From the NCBI GenBank assembly GCA_018268135.1, contig JAFDXD010000115.1:1-36301 (forward strand): a DNA stretch of 36,301 bases. The letters are read 5' to 3'. The first letter of the stretch is position 1. Each line of letters opens with the position of its first letter. The notes under the pieces are model-generated. The model searched no databases, was not told where the DNA came from, and was given only the letters and a program-made list of their open reading frames with translations. Below are positions 8,055-17,308 of this stretch, piece after piece. The translations under genes and the position numbers were made by a program. Source of the stretch: Bacteroidota bacterium (GTDB lineage Bacteria > Bacteroidota > Bacteroidia > Chitinophagales > Chitinophagaceae).

Positions 8055-10499
8055 ATGCAGGTATTAAAATTTGGGGGTAGTTCTGTAGCCAATGCAGAAA
8101 ATATAAAAAAAGTATTGGCAATCGTTAAGCAAAAAAATAAAAACGATCAATTATTTGTAATTGTATCGGCATTAGGAGGTGTAACAGATCTGTTATTAAA
8201 AAGCAGTTTGTTGGCAACCTCCGGCAATCTTGAGTATAAAGAAATTTTAAAAGAGGTAGAGCAACGTCATTTGCAGGCAGTAAAAGAGTTGATTCCTATT
8301 ACCATTCAAAGCAGTATTTTAAGTTTTGTAAAAACGCAGTGCAATGAGCTGGATGATATTTGCAAAGGTTTATTTGTTTTAAGAGATTTATCTCCTGCTA
8401 TAAAAGACCGCATCATGGGTTTTGGTGAATTATTGTCATCAAAAATTATAGCCGGTGCATTTGAAGCAGAAAATATAAATGTATGCTGGGCCGATTCAAG
8501 ATCACTCATTGTAACAGACGCTGCCTTTGGCCATGCCAATGTAAACTTTGCAGCTACAGATAATAATATCAACAAATTTATTGAAGACCATAAAGCAAAC
8601 TTATACCTTGCCCCAGGTTATATAGCAGCAAATGAAAAAGGCATACAAACCACTTTGGGCAGGGGAGGCTCTGATTATACAGCAGCTATTATTGCATCAG
8701 CTATTTCGGCATCAAGCCTCGAAATATGGACAGATGTATCCGGCATGATGACCGCCGACCCAAGGATTGTAGCCAATGCAAAAGTAATTTCTCAAATATC
8801 TTACCAGGAGGCAATGGAGCTTTCGCACTTTGGGGCAAAAGTAATTTTTCCACCCACCATACAGCCGGTGATGGGCAAGGCAATACCCGTATGGATTAAA
8901 AACACATTTACTCCGCAAGCAGAAGGTACTTTAATAAAAGCGCAAACAGCAAAAGATGTCAATACCATTACCGGTATTTCCAGCATTGGCAATATATCTT
9001 TGCTAAGCCTTGAAGGTAGCGGTATGATTGGTATTCCCGGATTTTCAAAAAGGCTATTTGAAGTATTGGCACAATTGCAGGTAAATGTAATTTTCATTAC
9101 TCAAAGCTCATCTGAGCACTCCATTTGTGTAGGCATAGATGAGGCCAGCGCTGCCTTAGCAAAAAATGCAGTAGATAAAGCATTTGCTATTGAAATAGCT
9201 CAGGAAAAAGTAGAGCCTGTTGTAATAGAAAATAATCTGTCCATCATTGCATTGGTAGGCGATAGAATGAAAAGGCATACCGGTGTTAGCGGAAAATTTT
9301 TTAGCACCCTTGGCAAAAGCGGCGTAAACATCAGGGCCATTTCTCAAGGCTCTTCCGAAAGAAATATATCGGCAGTAATTGCAAATGAAGATGTAAAAAA
9401 AGCGCTCAATGTAGTGCATGAATCTTTTTTTGAAACAGAAATTAAAGAACTCAATGTATTTATTGCAGGCGCCGGAAATGTAGGCTCCCGGCTACTTGCA
9501 CAATTGTACAAACAGCAGCAATACCTTCTCAAAAATCACAGGATAAAAATAAAAGTAGCCGGCCTTGCCAATAGCAGAACCATGTTGCTAAAAGAAGAAG
9601 GAGTAGATTTAAGTAACTGGCAGGAGGCATTGAAAGCAGGTACAAGTAGTAATATTGATGACTACATTCAAAAAATAATTACCAAAAATTTAAAGCATAC
9701 CATCTTTGTAGATGCTACGGCAAATGAACGTGTAGCCCATACTTACAGCGCTTTGTTACAAAAAAATATTGCAATAGTGGCTTGTAATAAAATAGCCTGC
9801 TCATCGCAATATGCTAATTATAAAAAATTAAAAGATTTAACTACAGAATACAATGCACAATTTTTATTTGAAACCAATGTTGGCGCCAGCCTGCCCATTA
9901 TTGGTACGCTAAATGATTTAATAAGCAGCGGCGATGCCGTGCATAAAATGCAGGCTGTGCTAAGCGGCACACTCAATTTTGTTTTCAATAATTATGATGG
10001 TACTAAAAGTTTTGCATCGGTAGTAAGGCAGGCGCAGGCAGAGGGCTACACTGAGCCCGACCCCCGGCTAGACCTTAGTGGTAAAGACGTAATGAGAAAA
10101 ATAATGATACTCATAAGAGAAGCCGGAAACACAATTGAAATGGATGAAATAGCCAACAATGTTTTTTTGCCGGAAGAGTGTATGCAGGGAAGTGTAGAAG
10201 ATTTTTATCAGTGCATGGAAAAGCATGAGCCTCATTTTAAAAAACTATATGAAGAGGCGGCAGCAAAAAATTGCAAATTAAAATTTGTAGCCTCTTACGA
10301 AAATGGAAAAGCAGTTACAGGGCTTCAGCATATTGATCCTAAGCATGATTTTTATCACTTGTATGGAAAAGATAATATAGTATTGTTTTATACAGACAGG
10401 TATGTGGACCAGCCATTGGTAATAAAAGGAGCCGGCGCAGGTGCCGATCTTACAGCATCCGGAGTATTTGGAGACATCATCAGAGCATCTAAAGCATAA
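8055..10499 (+). CDS. thrA: Bifunctional aspartate kinase / homoserine dehydrogenase
   Basis: An 814-residue fusion carrying out two steps of the aspartate pathway: phosphorylation of aspartate and NAD(P)H-dependent reduction of aspartate semialdehyde to homoserine. The kinase opens with KFGGSS (residues 5-10), with TLGRGGSDYTAA near 200-212. Two ACT regulatory domains occupy about 310-455 (LEGSGMIGIPGFSKRLFEVL, then VGDRMKRHTGVSGKFFSTLG), the usual site of threonine inhibition. The dehydrogenase begins near 465 with IAGAGNVGSRLL and includes SGTLNFVFN and the catalytic LDLSGKDVMRK. The length equals that of E. coli ThrA. It is the first gene of thrABC; thrB starts 6 bases downstream. Regulation is probably by the Thr/Ile leader upstream. 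Confidence 0.97.
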   Translation: MQVLKFGGSSVANAENIKKVLAIVKQKNKNDQLFVIVSALGGVTDLLLKSSLLATSGNLEYKEILKEVEQRHLQAVKELIPITIQSSILSFVKTQCNELDDICKGLFVLRDLSPAIKDRIMGFGELLSSKIIAGAFEAENINVCWADSRSLIVTDAAFGHANVNFAATDNNINKFIEDHKANLYLAPGYIAANEKGIQTTLGRGGSDYTAAIIASAISASSLEIWTDVSGMMTADPRIVANAKVISQISYQEAMELSHFGAKVIFPPTIQPVMGKAIPVWIKNTFTPQAEGTLIKAQTAKDVNTITGISSIGNISLLSLEGSGMIGIPGFSKRLFEVLAQLQVNVIFITQSSSEHSICVGIDEASAALAKNAVDKAFAIEIAQEKVEPVVIENNLSIIALVGDRMKRHTGVSGKFFSTLGKSGVNIRAISQGSSERNISAVIANEDVKKALNVVHESFFETEIKELNVFIAGAGNVGSRLLAQLYKQQQYLLKNHRIKIKVAGLANSRTMLLKEEGVDLSNWQEALKAGTSSNIDDYIQKIITKNLKHTIFVDATANERVAHTYSALLQKNIAIVACNKIACSSQYANYKKLKDLTTEYNAQFLFETNVGASLPIIGTLNDLISSGDAVHKMQAVLSGTLNFVFNNYDGTKSFASVVRQAQAEGYTEPDPRLDLSGKDVMRKIMILIREAGNTIEMDEIANNVFLPEECMQGSVEDFYQCMEKHEPHFKKLYEEAAAKNCKLKFVASYENGKAVTGLQHIDPKHDFYHLYGKDNIVLFYTDRYVDQPLVIKGAGAGADLTASGVFGDIIRASKA

Positions 10500-10505
10500 A
10501 TAAAA

Positions 10506-11447
10506 ATGAAGTTTGAAGCAGAAAAAAAAGTAGTTGTAGAGGCGCCGGGCACTATCGCCAACCTGGTATGCGGCTTTGATGTATTGGGGCTTTGTTTGCA
10601 TACGCCCCACGATACTATGGAACTGAAATTAATTGAGGAAAAAAAAGTAATCATCCGCTCATCTGATAAATATTCATTACCCACTGAGCCATCGCAAAAT
10701 ACTGCCGGGGCGCCCCTGCTCGAAATATTGCAGGAAGTAGATGCAGCATTTGGATTTGAACTATTGATACATAAAAATATAATGCCCGGCAGTGGCCTGG
10801 GCTCTAGCGCTGCAAGTGCCGCCGGGGCTGTAGTGGCAGCAAATCATTTACTTGGCAATATATTTAATAAAAATGACCAGGTGCGCTTTGCCATGAGCGG
10901 AGAAAAAGTAGCCACAGGTGTAAAACATGCAGATAATGTAGCTCCTTGTATTTTCGGAGGCATTACGCTGATAAGAAGTATTTTTCCTTTAGATATTATT
11001 AGCATTCCGGCTCCGCAGCTATACGTTACCGTTATACATCCTCAAATAGAAGTAAAAACCTCTGATGCCAGACAAATACTACGCAAAGAAGTATTGCTTA
11101 AAGACGCTATCAGGCAATGGGGCAATATTGCAGGGCTTGTAGCCGGGCTGATGAAAAATGATTATGAGCTTATAGGCCGTAGCCTGGAAGATGTAATTAT
11201 TGAACCCATAAGAAGTATTTTAATTCCCGGGTTTGATGAAGTAAAGAAAAATTGTAAAAATGCCGGAGCACTGGGAGGTGGTATTTCAGGCTCGGGCCCT
11301 TCTATATTTATGCTCAGCAAAAGCCGTGAAACAGCCGAAGCTATTGAAAAAGAAATGCAAATGATTTACCAGCGCATTGGGTTAGCCCATTATACTTATG
11401 TAACAACTTTAAATATGGATGGAGTAAAAATTTTGAACCAGGCATAA
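10506..11447 (+). CDS. thrB: Homoserine kinase
   Basis: A 313-residue GHMP-family kinase that phosphorylates homoserine with ATP to O-phosphohomoserine. The family's ATP-binding glycine/serine loop PGSGLGSSAASA lies near residues 94-105, the N-terminal motif APGTIANLVCGFD near 15-27, and the third GHMP motif GGGISGSGPSIFML near 258-271. Length is normal for ThrB. The gene follows thrA by 6 bases and precedes thrC by 65, consistent with one transcript and translational coupling to thrA. Confidence 0.96.
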   Translation: MKFEAEKKVVVEAPGTIANLVCGFDVLGLCLHTPHDTMELKLIEEKKVIIRSSDKYSLPTEPSQNTAGAPLLEILQEVDAAFGFELLIHKNIMPGSGLGSSAASAAGAVVAANHLLGNIFNKNDQVRFAMSGEKVATGVKHADNVAPCIFGGITLIRSIFPLDIISIPAPQLYVTVIHPQIEVKTSDARQILRKEVLLKDAIRQWGNIAGLVAGLMKNDYELIGRSLEDVIIEPIRSILIPGFDEVKKNCKNAGALGGGISGSGPSIFMLSKSRETAEAIEKEMQMIYQRIGLAHYTYVTTLNMDGVKILNQA

Positions 11448-11490
11448 GCCCAATACCCGGCATCCTTGCGTCGCACTCTTGTACGGCATA
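11448..11490. repeat. GC-rich intergenic block between thrB and thrC (possible dispersed repeat)
   Basis: The first 43 bases after the thrB stop are much richer in G and C than other spacers here and include TTGCGTCGCACTCTTGTACG. Its look (from memory, not searched) recalls short intergenic repeats common in Chitinophagaceae genomes. Only one copy is seen in this window, no strong hairpin is evident, and it is followed by an ordinary AT-rich stretch up to the thrC ATG. Confidence 0.35.
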
Positions 11491-11512
11491 CCATTATTCA
11501 ACAAATTTTTTT

Positions 11513-12811
11513 ATGAAATTTTTCAGCACAAATAAAAAATCTTCTCCTGTAAATTTTAAAGAAGCCTGTATTAATGGCCAGGCGCCGGATAAAGGGCTAT
11601 ACTTTCCGGAGTACATCCCACAATTGCCCGCTTCTTTTTTTGAGGCTATTGAAAGTATGAGCAATGAAGATATTGCCTTTGAAGCCATAAAAAATTATAT
11701 AGGCGATTGCATACCGGCTCCAATATTAAAAAATATTGTAGAAGAAACTATCAACTTCAGCATACCATTAATACCCATTACCGATTCTGTATTTTCATTA
11801 GAATTATTTCATGGCCCCACCCTTGCTTTTAAAGATGTAGGCGCCAGGTTTATGAGCCGCTGCCTGGGTTATTTTGTAAAAGATTTTTCAAAAAAAGTAA
11901 CCGTATTGGTGGCTACCTCCGGCGACACCGGCGGCGCTGTAGCACATGGTTTTTATGACGTACCCAATGTAGAAGTGGTAATACTTTATCCCTCCGGCAA
12001 AGTAAGTACCGTACAGGAAAAACAATTAACCACACTCGGGAAAAATATTCATGCAATAGAAGTACAAGGCAATTTTGACGACTGCCAGCAGATGGTGAAA
12101 GAAATATTTTTATCTGCCTCCGAATTTGAAAACCTGTTTTTAACTTCTGCTAATTCAATCAATGTAGCCCGCTGGCTTCCCCAGCAGTTTTATTATTTTT
12201 TGGCTTATAAGCAATGGAAAGATAAAGATACAGCTCCTGTAATAGCAGTGCCCAGTGGCAATTTCGGAAACATTTGTGCAGGCTTGTTAGCAAAGGCTTC
12301 CGGCCTGCCTGTACAATACTTTATTGCAGCCTGCAATGCAAATGATGTAGTGCCACAGTTTTTGCAAACGGGCAATTATTTGCCAAAGCCTGCCGTAGCT
12401 ACTATTTCTAATGCAATGGATGTAGGCAACCCAAGTAATTTTGTACGCATCATGGAAATTTTTCATCATCAAATTCCTGATTTACAACAAGTGTTTTCAG
12501 CAGTATCTGTTAGCGATGCACGGACTAAGGAAACAATTAAAAATGTATATCAGCATCACCAATATCTTTTAGACCCACATGGTGCTGTTGGTTTTACTGC
12601 TTTATCCGATTATTTAAATATGCATCCTGACAGTAAAGGTATTGTAGTAGAAACAGCACACCCGGTTAAGTTTTTTGATGTAGTGGAGCCTGTTATTGGT
12701 GAAGCAATCAAAATACCTGAAACCATTCAATCACAATTGGGGCAGCAGAAAAATGCTACACTTATGAATGCTTATGTAAATGCTTTAAAGAATTTTTTAC
12801 ATCAGCTTTAA
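11513..12811 (+). CDS. thrC: Threonine synthase
   Basis: A 432-residue PLP enzyme turning O-phosphohomoserine into threonine, the last step of the pathway. The PLP lysine is in HGPTLAFKDVGARF (about residues 100-113, Lys about 107), and the phosphate-binding loop is ATSGDTGGAVAHGF (about 133-146). SANSINVARWLPQQFYY and AVPSGNFGNICAG are further family signatures. This is the short bacterial ThrC type typical of gamma-proteobacteria and Bacteroidota. It ends 6 bases from the uvrA stop on the other strand, so there is no room for a private terminator. Confidence 0.96.
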   Translation: MKFFSTNKKSSPVNFKEACINGQAPDKGLYFPEYIPQLPASFFEAIESMSNEDIAFEAIKNYIGDCIPAPILKNIVEETINFSIPLIPITDSVFSLELFHGPTLAFKDVGARFMSRCLGYFVKDFSKKVTVLVATSGDTGGAVAHGFYDVPNVEVVILYPSGKVSTVQEKQLTTLGKNIHAIEVQGNFDDCQQMVKEIFLSASEFENLFLTSANSINVARWLPQQFYYFLAYKQWKDKDTAPVIAVPSGNFGNICAGLLAKASGLPVQYFIAACNANDVVPQFLQTGNYLPKPAVATISNAMDVGNPSNFVRIMEIFHHQIPDLQQVFSAVSVSDARTKETIKNVYQHHQYLLDPHGAVGFTALSDYLNMHPDSKGIVVETAHPVKFFDVVEPVIGEAIKIPETIQSQLGQQKNATLMNAYVNALKNFLHQL

Positions 12812-12817
12812 TTTTTT

Positions 12818-15652
12818 TTATAAAAATTTACCAGTATAGCTTTGGTTACATTTTTTTAAATCTAAGGGTTTGCCTGCAAATACAAGATTTCCGCCGGCTT
12901 CGCCTGCTTCAGGGCCAAGGTCTATCACCCAGTCTGCACTTTTTATTACATCCGTATTATGCTCTATCACAAGTATAGAATGTCCCTGCTCTACCAATGC
13001 ATTAAACGATGCCAGTAATTTTTTTATATCATGAAAATGTAAACCAGTGGTAGGCTCATCAAAAATAAAAAGTATATGCCCCTGCGCCTTGCCTTTTCCT
13101 AAAAATGATGCCAGCTTTACCCGCTGTGCTTCGCCACCACTAAGCGTATTAGAGGATTGACCTAATTTTACATAGCCCAAACCAACATCGCTTAATGGTT
13201 TAATTTTTCTGGCTACTTCTGCTCCTTCATCTGCTTTTTTACCGGTGCCGGTGCTAAAAAAATTAATAGCTTCATCTACACTCATCTCCAATACTTCATG
13301 TATGTTTTTATCATGGTAAGTAACTTCAAGTACTTCTTCTTTAAATCTTTTGCCATTACATACATCGCATACCAGGTGTACATCGGCCAAAAACTGCATT
13401 TCTACCAGTTGCTCTCCTTCGCCTTTACAGGCATCGCATCTGCCGGCATCTACATTAAATGAAAAATGCTTTGGCATAAACCCACGCATTTTGCTCAATG
13501 GCTGATTGGCAAACAACTCTCTTATTTCGTCGTAAGCTTTTATATACGTAACAGGGTTGCTTCGGCTGCTCTTGCCAATGGGGTTCTGGTCTATCATTTC
13601 TATCTGGCTGATGTAGGCTACATCGCCTTTTAAAGCACGGTACATGCCTGGCTTTTCTGTGCCTTCGCCTTTGCTTTTTTGCAAGGCTGGATACAATATT
13701 TGTTTTACCAAAGTAGTTTTGCCACTGCCACTCACTCCCGTTACCACGCATAAAATATTTAATGGAAACTCTACAGTAATATCTTTTAAATTATTTTGCT
13801 TAGCTCCTTCAATGGTAATAGAGCGGTTCCATTTCCTTGTGTTTTTTGGAGGCTCAATACTTAATTTACCTGATAAGTATTTTCCTGTTAAACTATTTTC
13901 ATCATCAATAATGTGTTTATAATTTCCTGCGGATACCACTTCGCCTCCCAGGTGGCTCGCAAGTGGCCCCATGTCAATTATATAATCAGCCTCTCTCATC
14001 ATCATTTCATCATGCTCTACTACTACTACTGTATTTCCCAGCGCTTTTAATTCTTTCAATACATGTATCAGCCGCTGCGTATCTCTGCTGTGTAGCCCAA
14101 TAGAGGGCTCATCTAAAATATACAAAGAGTTGGTAAGGTTGCTGCCAAGGCTACGGGTAAGTTGTATGCGCTGGCTTTCGCCACCACTCAGCGTATTGGC
14201 CAAGCGGTTTAGGGTTAAATAATCGAGCCCTACATCTGCAAGTGTTTTTAGCCTGAGGTTAATTTCTATCAATATCCTTTTAGCTACCTGCTCATCGTGT
14301 TTGCTTAGCTCTAATTTTTGAAACCAGGTAAGCAAATTTTTTACGGGCATTTCGCATAGCTCTCCAATATGCTTACCATTTACTTTTACATACAAGGCTT
14401 CTTTGCGTAGCCTGTAGCCCTGGCAGGCATGGCAGATTGTTTTGCCACGGTACCTGCTTAGCAATACTCTGTATTGTACTTTATATAAATTTTGTTCTAC
14501 TTCTTTAAAAAAATCATTGATACCATTTGCATAGTTGTTACCATTCCAAAGCTCTTCATATTGCTTTTTTGTTAAATCCATAATGGGCTTGTGAATGGGA
14601 AAATCAAATTTTTTAGCTGCTTTAATAAAAGCCTCTTTCCATTCGCCAAGCTTTTCACCCTTCCAGGGGGCTACGGCTCCTTCGTACACACTTAGTCGTT
14701 TGTCTGGTATTATCAGGTCTTCATCAAGGCCCAGCACCTGCGAAAAACCTTCACATACCGGGCAGGCGCCGTATGGATTGTTGAAAGAAAATAAATTGGG
14801 TACCGGCTCTTCAAAATGTATTCCATCCAACTCAAATTTATTGCTGAAGTACAAAATGTTTTTATCATTTATCTCAATATGCATTTTGCCATCGCCTTCA
14901 TAAAATGCTGTACTCACAGAGTCGCTTATACGATGCAGGTCATCTTCGTCAAAGTGCTTTTTTAGTATCCGGTCTATCAATATAAAGCTATCCTTTTTCT
15001 TACTGATGGTTTGTGTGCCTTCTAAGATATCTTCTATACTTTTTATTTCACCATCATCATACATTCTCGAAAAACCCTTTTGCAGTAAAATGTTGAGCTC
15101 TTCTTTTACATCTCTGTGAGCCTGTTTTTTAAACAATGACAGTATCAAAATTTTATCGCCTTCCTTGCATTGCTCAATGGCGTTTACTACATCGGGCACA
15201 TCATCTTTTTTTACCTCCCGGCCACTTACCGGCGATATTGTTTTGCCAATTCTTGCAAATAATAAGCGGAGGTAATCATATATTTCTGTCATACTTCCTA
15301 CCGTGCTACGGGGCGTACGGGTTATTACTTTTTGCTCAATGGCAATTGCGGGGCACAGGCCTTTAATAAAATCCACATCGGGTTTATTCATCCGCTGCAT
15401 AAACTGGCGGGCATAGGCGCTAAGGCTTTCGGCATAGCGGCGCTGGCCTTCGGCAAATAAGGTATCAATGGTGAGCGATGATTTTCCGGAGCCGGATACA
15501 CCGGTTACCACTACTAATTTATTTCGTGGTATCGTTACCGTTATATTCTTTAAATTATGCACCCTGGCACCTTTAATCAATATATCATTGTTAGTAGTGA
15601 TAGGGGCAAAATCTGCGCTGTCTTTTTTTGTTTTCTTTACTGTATTATCCAT
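12818..15652 (-). CDS. uvrA: UvrABC excinuclease subunit A
   Basis: A 944-residue DNA-damage recognition ATPase of nucleotide excision repair. Two ABC cassettes are present: Walker [11 protein letters not shown] (about residues 52-61) and [10 protein letters not shown] (about 640), with signatures [11 protein letters not shown] (about 487) and [11 protein letters not shown] (about 837). The C-terminal zinc finger is intact (CDACKG about 738, CDVCNG about 762). The first zinc finger is incomplete: where E. coli UvrA has an initial CxxC, this protein reads [15 protein letters not shown] (about 265-280), while the second pair, CPVCEG (about 297), remains. A TAAATTTG box (15665-15658) only six bases before the ATG would give a nearly leaderless transcript. 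Divergent from the sigma-factor gene. Confidence 0.97.
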   Translation of the reverse strand: MDNTVKKTKKDSADFAPITTNNDILIKGARVHNLKNITVTIPRNKLVVVTGVSGSGKSSLTIDTLFAEGQRRYAESLSAYARQFMQRMNKPDVDFIKGLCPAIAIEQKVITRTPRSTVGSMTEIYDYLRLLFARIGKTISPVSGREVKKDDVPDVVNAIEQCKEGDKILILSLFKKQAHRDVKEELNILLQKGFSRMYDDGEIKSIEDILEGTQTISKKKDSFILIDRILKKHFDEDDLHRISDSVSTAFYEGDGKMHIEINDKNILYFSNKFELDGIHFEEPVPNLFSFNNPYGACPVCEGFSQVLGLDEDLIIPDKRLSVYEGAVAPWKGEKLGEWKEAFIKAAKKFDFPIHKPIMDLTKKQYEELWNGNNYANGINDFFKEVEQNLYKVQYRVLLSRYRGKTICHACQGYRLRKEALYVKVNGKHIGELCEMPVKNLLTWFQKLELSKHDEQVAKRILIEINLRLKTLADVGLDYLTLNRLANTLSGGESQRIQLTRSLGSNLTNSLYILDEPSIGLHSRDTQRLIHVLKELKALGNTVVVVEHDEMMMREADYIIDMGPLASHLGGEVVSAGNYKHIIDDENSLTGKYLSGKLSIEPPKNTRKWNRSITIEGAKQNNLKDITVEFPLNILCVVTGVSGSGKTTLVKQILYPALQKSKGEGTEKPGMYRALKGDVAYISQIEMIDQNPIGKSSRSNPVTYIKAYDEIRELFANQPLSKMRGFMPKHFSFNVDAGRCDACKGEGEQLVEMQFLADVHLVCDVCNGKRFKEEVLEVTYHDKNIHEVLEMSVDEAINFFSTGTGKKADEGAEVARKIKPLSDVGLGYVKLGQSSNTLSGGEAQRVKLASFLGKGKAQGHILFIFDEPTTGLHFHDIKKLLASFNALVEQGHSILVIEHNTDVIKSADWVIDLGPEAGEAGGNLVFAGKPLDLKKCNQSYTGKFL

Positions 15653-15817
15653 CTGTACAAATTTATGTAATGCCGTTTGCTTTTATTTTTTATAGGCGTA
15701 TAACTAATCTTTTTATATGTGAAATTATTCATAAAAAGGCATACGTAGTATTACGATTCGTACATTTACGATACTTTAGTACTAGTACTCGATTTTTAAA
15801 AAATGTATTAAAATTAT

Positions 15818-15847
15818 TTGGTACTTACTTTTTTCTCTCTATTTTCA
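15818..15847 (+). promoter_or_regulatory. Candidate promoter of the sigma-factor gene
   Basis: TTG at 15818-15820 is followed, after exactly 19 bases, by TATTTTCA (15840-15847), a TAnnTTTG-like box with two mismatches. Start of transcription would fall near 15851, leaving a leader of about 120 bases before ATG 15971. Confidence 0.35.
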
Positions 15848-15849
15848 CA

Positions 15850-15969
15850 GTCCAATATCCAATAAAAGTGAAGAGCCAAAAAGCCTATCAGGATAGACTT
15901 CTACGCAACATCTCTCTTATTGGACACCTAATAAAATTATTGTCCAAAACCATCAAAAACTGTAGAAGT
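15850..15969 (+). promoter_or_regulatory. Putative structured 5' leader of the sigma-factor mRNA
   Basis: GTCCAATA (15850-15857) is complementary to TATTGGAC (15918-15925), and ACTTCTAC (15897-15904) to GTAGAAGT (15962-15969). The second pair starts inside the loop of the first and ends outside it, a pseudoknot-like topology, and its 3' arm ends one base before the ATG, where it could mask initiation. A small CTATC/GATAG hairpin lies at 15885-15896. Read by eye; function is inference. Confidence 0.35.
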
Positions 15970-15970
15970 T

Positions 15971-16552
15971 ATGAAATGCCTTAACAATCTTACCGACCAG
16001 CAGCTCGTACATCTTTATATGAATGGCGATGCTGATGCCCTTGCAACTTTAGTAGTACGTTACAAGGACAAAATTTACACCTCTATTTATTTATTAGTAA
16101 AAGACAAGTACCTGGCAGAAGATATTTTCCAGGATGTTTTTATCCGTATTATCGACACACTAAAGGGTGGCCGTTATACAGATGAAGGAAAATTTTTGCC
16201 CTGGGCCATGCGTATTGCACACAATCTTTGTGTAGATCATTTTAGAAAAGTAAAACGCAGCCCTTCTATTAAAACCAGCGATGACCGTGACATTTTTGAA
16301 GTGCTTAATTTTTCGGAAGCCGGTGTTGACCAGCGCATGATGGCAGAACAGAGCCATGAAAAAGTAAGGAAAATGATTGATATGCTACCCGAAGACCAAC
16401 GGGAAGTAATCATTATGCGTCATTATGCTGACCTTAGCTTTAAAGAAATTTCTACCTTAACAAAATGCAGCATTAACACTGCTCTTGGCAGAATGCGTTA
16501 TGGGCTTATCAACCTTAGAAAATTAATGGTAGAAAAGCAAATAGCGCTGTAA
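15971..16552 (+). CDS. RNA polymerase sigma factor, sigma-70 family (ECF type)
   Basis: A 193-residue sigma factor with region 2 (DIFQDVFIRIIDTL near residues 45-58, then FLPWAMRIAHNLCVDHFRK) and region 4 (LPEDQREVIIMRHYADLSF followed by the helix-turn-helix around SINTALGRMRYGLINLRK). Regions 1 and 3 are missing, as in ECF factors. No anti-sigma gene adjoins it; the downstream neighbour is convergent, and a strong terminator closes the gene. Similar orphan ECF-like factors are conserved in Bacteroidota, and control at the level of expression rather than by an anti-sigma factor is plausible. The regulon cannot be inferred from this window. Confidence 0.92.
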   Translation: MKCLNNLTDQQLVHLYMNGDADALATLVVRYKDKIYTSIYLLVKDKYLAEDIFQDVFIRIIDTLKGGRYTDEGKFLPWAMRIAHNLCVDHFRKVKRSPSIKTSDDRDIFEVLNFSEAGVDQRMMAEQSHEKVRKMIDMLPEDQREVIIMRHYADLSFKEISTLTKCSINTALGRMRYGLINLRKLMVEKQIAL

Positions 16553-16582
16553 TTTAGATTTATTAACCCCCAGATAAAATAA

Positions 16583-16615
16583 AAAAGCCTTCGAATTTTA
16601 TGTTCGAAGGCTTTT
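16583..16615. terminator. Bidirectional intrinsic terminator
   Basis: A perfect 13-base-pair stem, AAAAGCCTTCGAA (16583-16595) with TTCGAAGGCTTTT (16603-16615), over a 7-base loop. The A and T runs at the stem ends provide a U-tract in both directions. It sits 31 bases after the sigma-factor stop and also downstream of the convergent minus-strand gene ending at 16777. Confidence 0.93.
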
Positions 16616-16776
16616 AATATTTATTAAATTATTCAGAATTAGGTATTTTGATTTCAACCCTCTATTTCTATTAGGTTTTTCCTTATTTACTTTTTTGTAC
16701 TGATAAAATAAGTAACAAAAAAATTAAGCCACACAATTTTGTTATGTGCACATTCTACCAAACCTAAAATTTATAG

Positions 16777-17235
16777 TTATTTACCAGAAATTTTTACGGA
16801 AAAAGGTACATCTTTAGGCGGCAGACATTTAGAATCATCACATACCATAAAGGTAACGGTACCATTTATTACAGTAGCCACCGGTGCTTTTAGTTTTACT
16901 TTTTGTACAAAATCTACCTTGGTTTTATAAAATTTTAATTCAGAGCGAAAGTTGTTATCATATTGTTTTTCCAGCTTTCCTACTTCTTTTACAGCACCAT
17001 CAAGACTTACCAACGGATTTTTTGTAAAATTAAATGAGGTTGGCTCCGGCCCTTCCCCTGCATTTTGAGAATATATATGCCATTTGCCTGCTACATTAGC
17101 TGTAAGATGTAGTTCATAAGTTTTATCGCCGGTTTTAACGGCAGTATAAGACCATTTTACCGGGTTTTCAATTTGAGCAAAAGCACCCGTAGAAAATCCG
17201 AATATCAATAGTAGAAAAGGTATAAATTTTTTCAT
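16777..17235 (-). CDS. Stand-alone DsbD N-terminal (alpha) domain protein, secreted
   Basis: A 152-residue exported protein: signal peptide in residues 1-20 (cut after GAFAQ), then an immunoglobulin-like domain matching the N-terminal domain of thiol:disulfide interchange protein DsbD (VKWSYTAVKTGDKTYELHL, WHIYSQ, near the end MVCDDSKCLPP). In DsbD-alpha two cysteines in a similar segment relay electrons to periplasmic partners, and here the pair is CDDSKC. The membrane-embedded and thioredoxin domains of DsbD are absent and not encoded next door, so its redox partner must lie elsewhere, or it acts as a simple binding domain. Convergent to the sigma-factor gene; purQ lies 73 bases upstream. 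Confidence 0.82.
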   Translation of the reverse strand: MKKFIPFLLLIFGFSTGAFAQIENPVKWSYTAVKTGDKTYELHLTANVAGKWHIYSQNAGEGPEPTSFNFTKNPLVSLDGAVKEVGKLEKQYDNNFRSELKFYKTKVDFVQKVKLKAPVATVINGTVTFMVCDDSKCLPPKDVPFSVKISGK

Positions 17236-17258
17236 TCCGATTACATTTATTTATTATA

Positions 17259-17266
17259 CAAAGCTA
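17259..17266 (-). promoter_or_regulatory. TAnnTTTG box of the DsbD-alpha-like gene
   Basis: On the minus strand TAGCTTTG (17266 to 17259) perfectly matches TAnnTTTG and lies 23 bases before the ATG at 17235. No convincing -33 TTG is seen at the usual distance. Confidence 0.4.
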
Positions 17267-17308
17267 ATAAGTATTGTTGTGTAAGCTTGTTAAACTTAGT
17301 TAAACTAT

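Larger units (their letters stand above)
15653..15970. other. Divergent intergenic region between uvrA and the sigma-factor gene
   Basis: This 318-base region has no credible gene: an open frame from 15628 to 15984 overlaps both flanking coding regions and lacks protein-like composition. It holds a perfect 12-base palindrome AGTACTAGTACT (15778-15789), a TAAATTTG box facing uvrA (15665-15658), a candidate promoter facing the sigma gene (15818-15847) and paired elements in the predicted leader (see the adjacent entries). Confidence 0.6.

Noticed and set aside
15628-15984. 118-codon plus-strand open frame before the sigma-factor gene
   Set aside because: It overlaps the start of uvrA on the other strand and the sigma gene in another frame, is composed of low-complexity AT-driven residues and lacks any recognisable motif.
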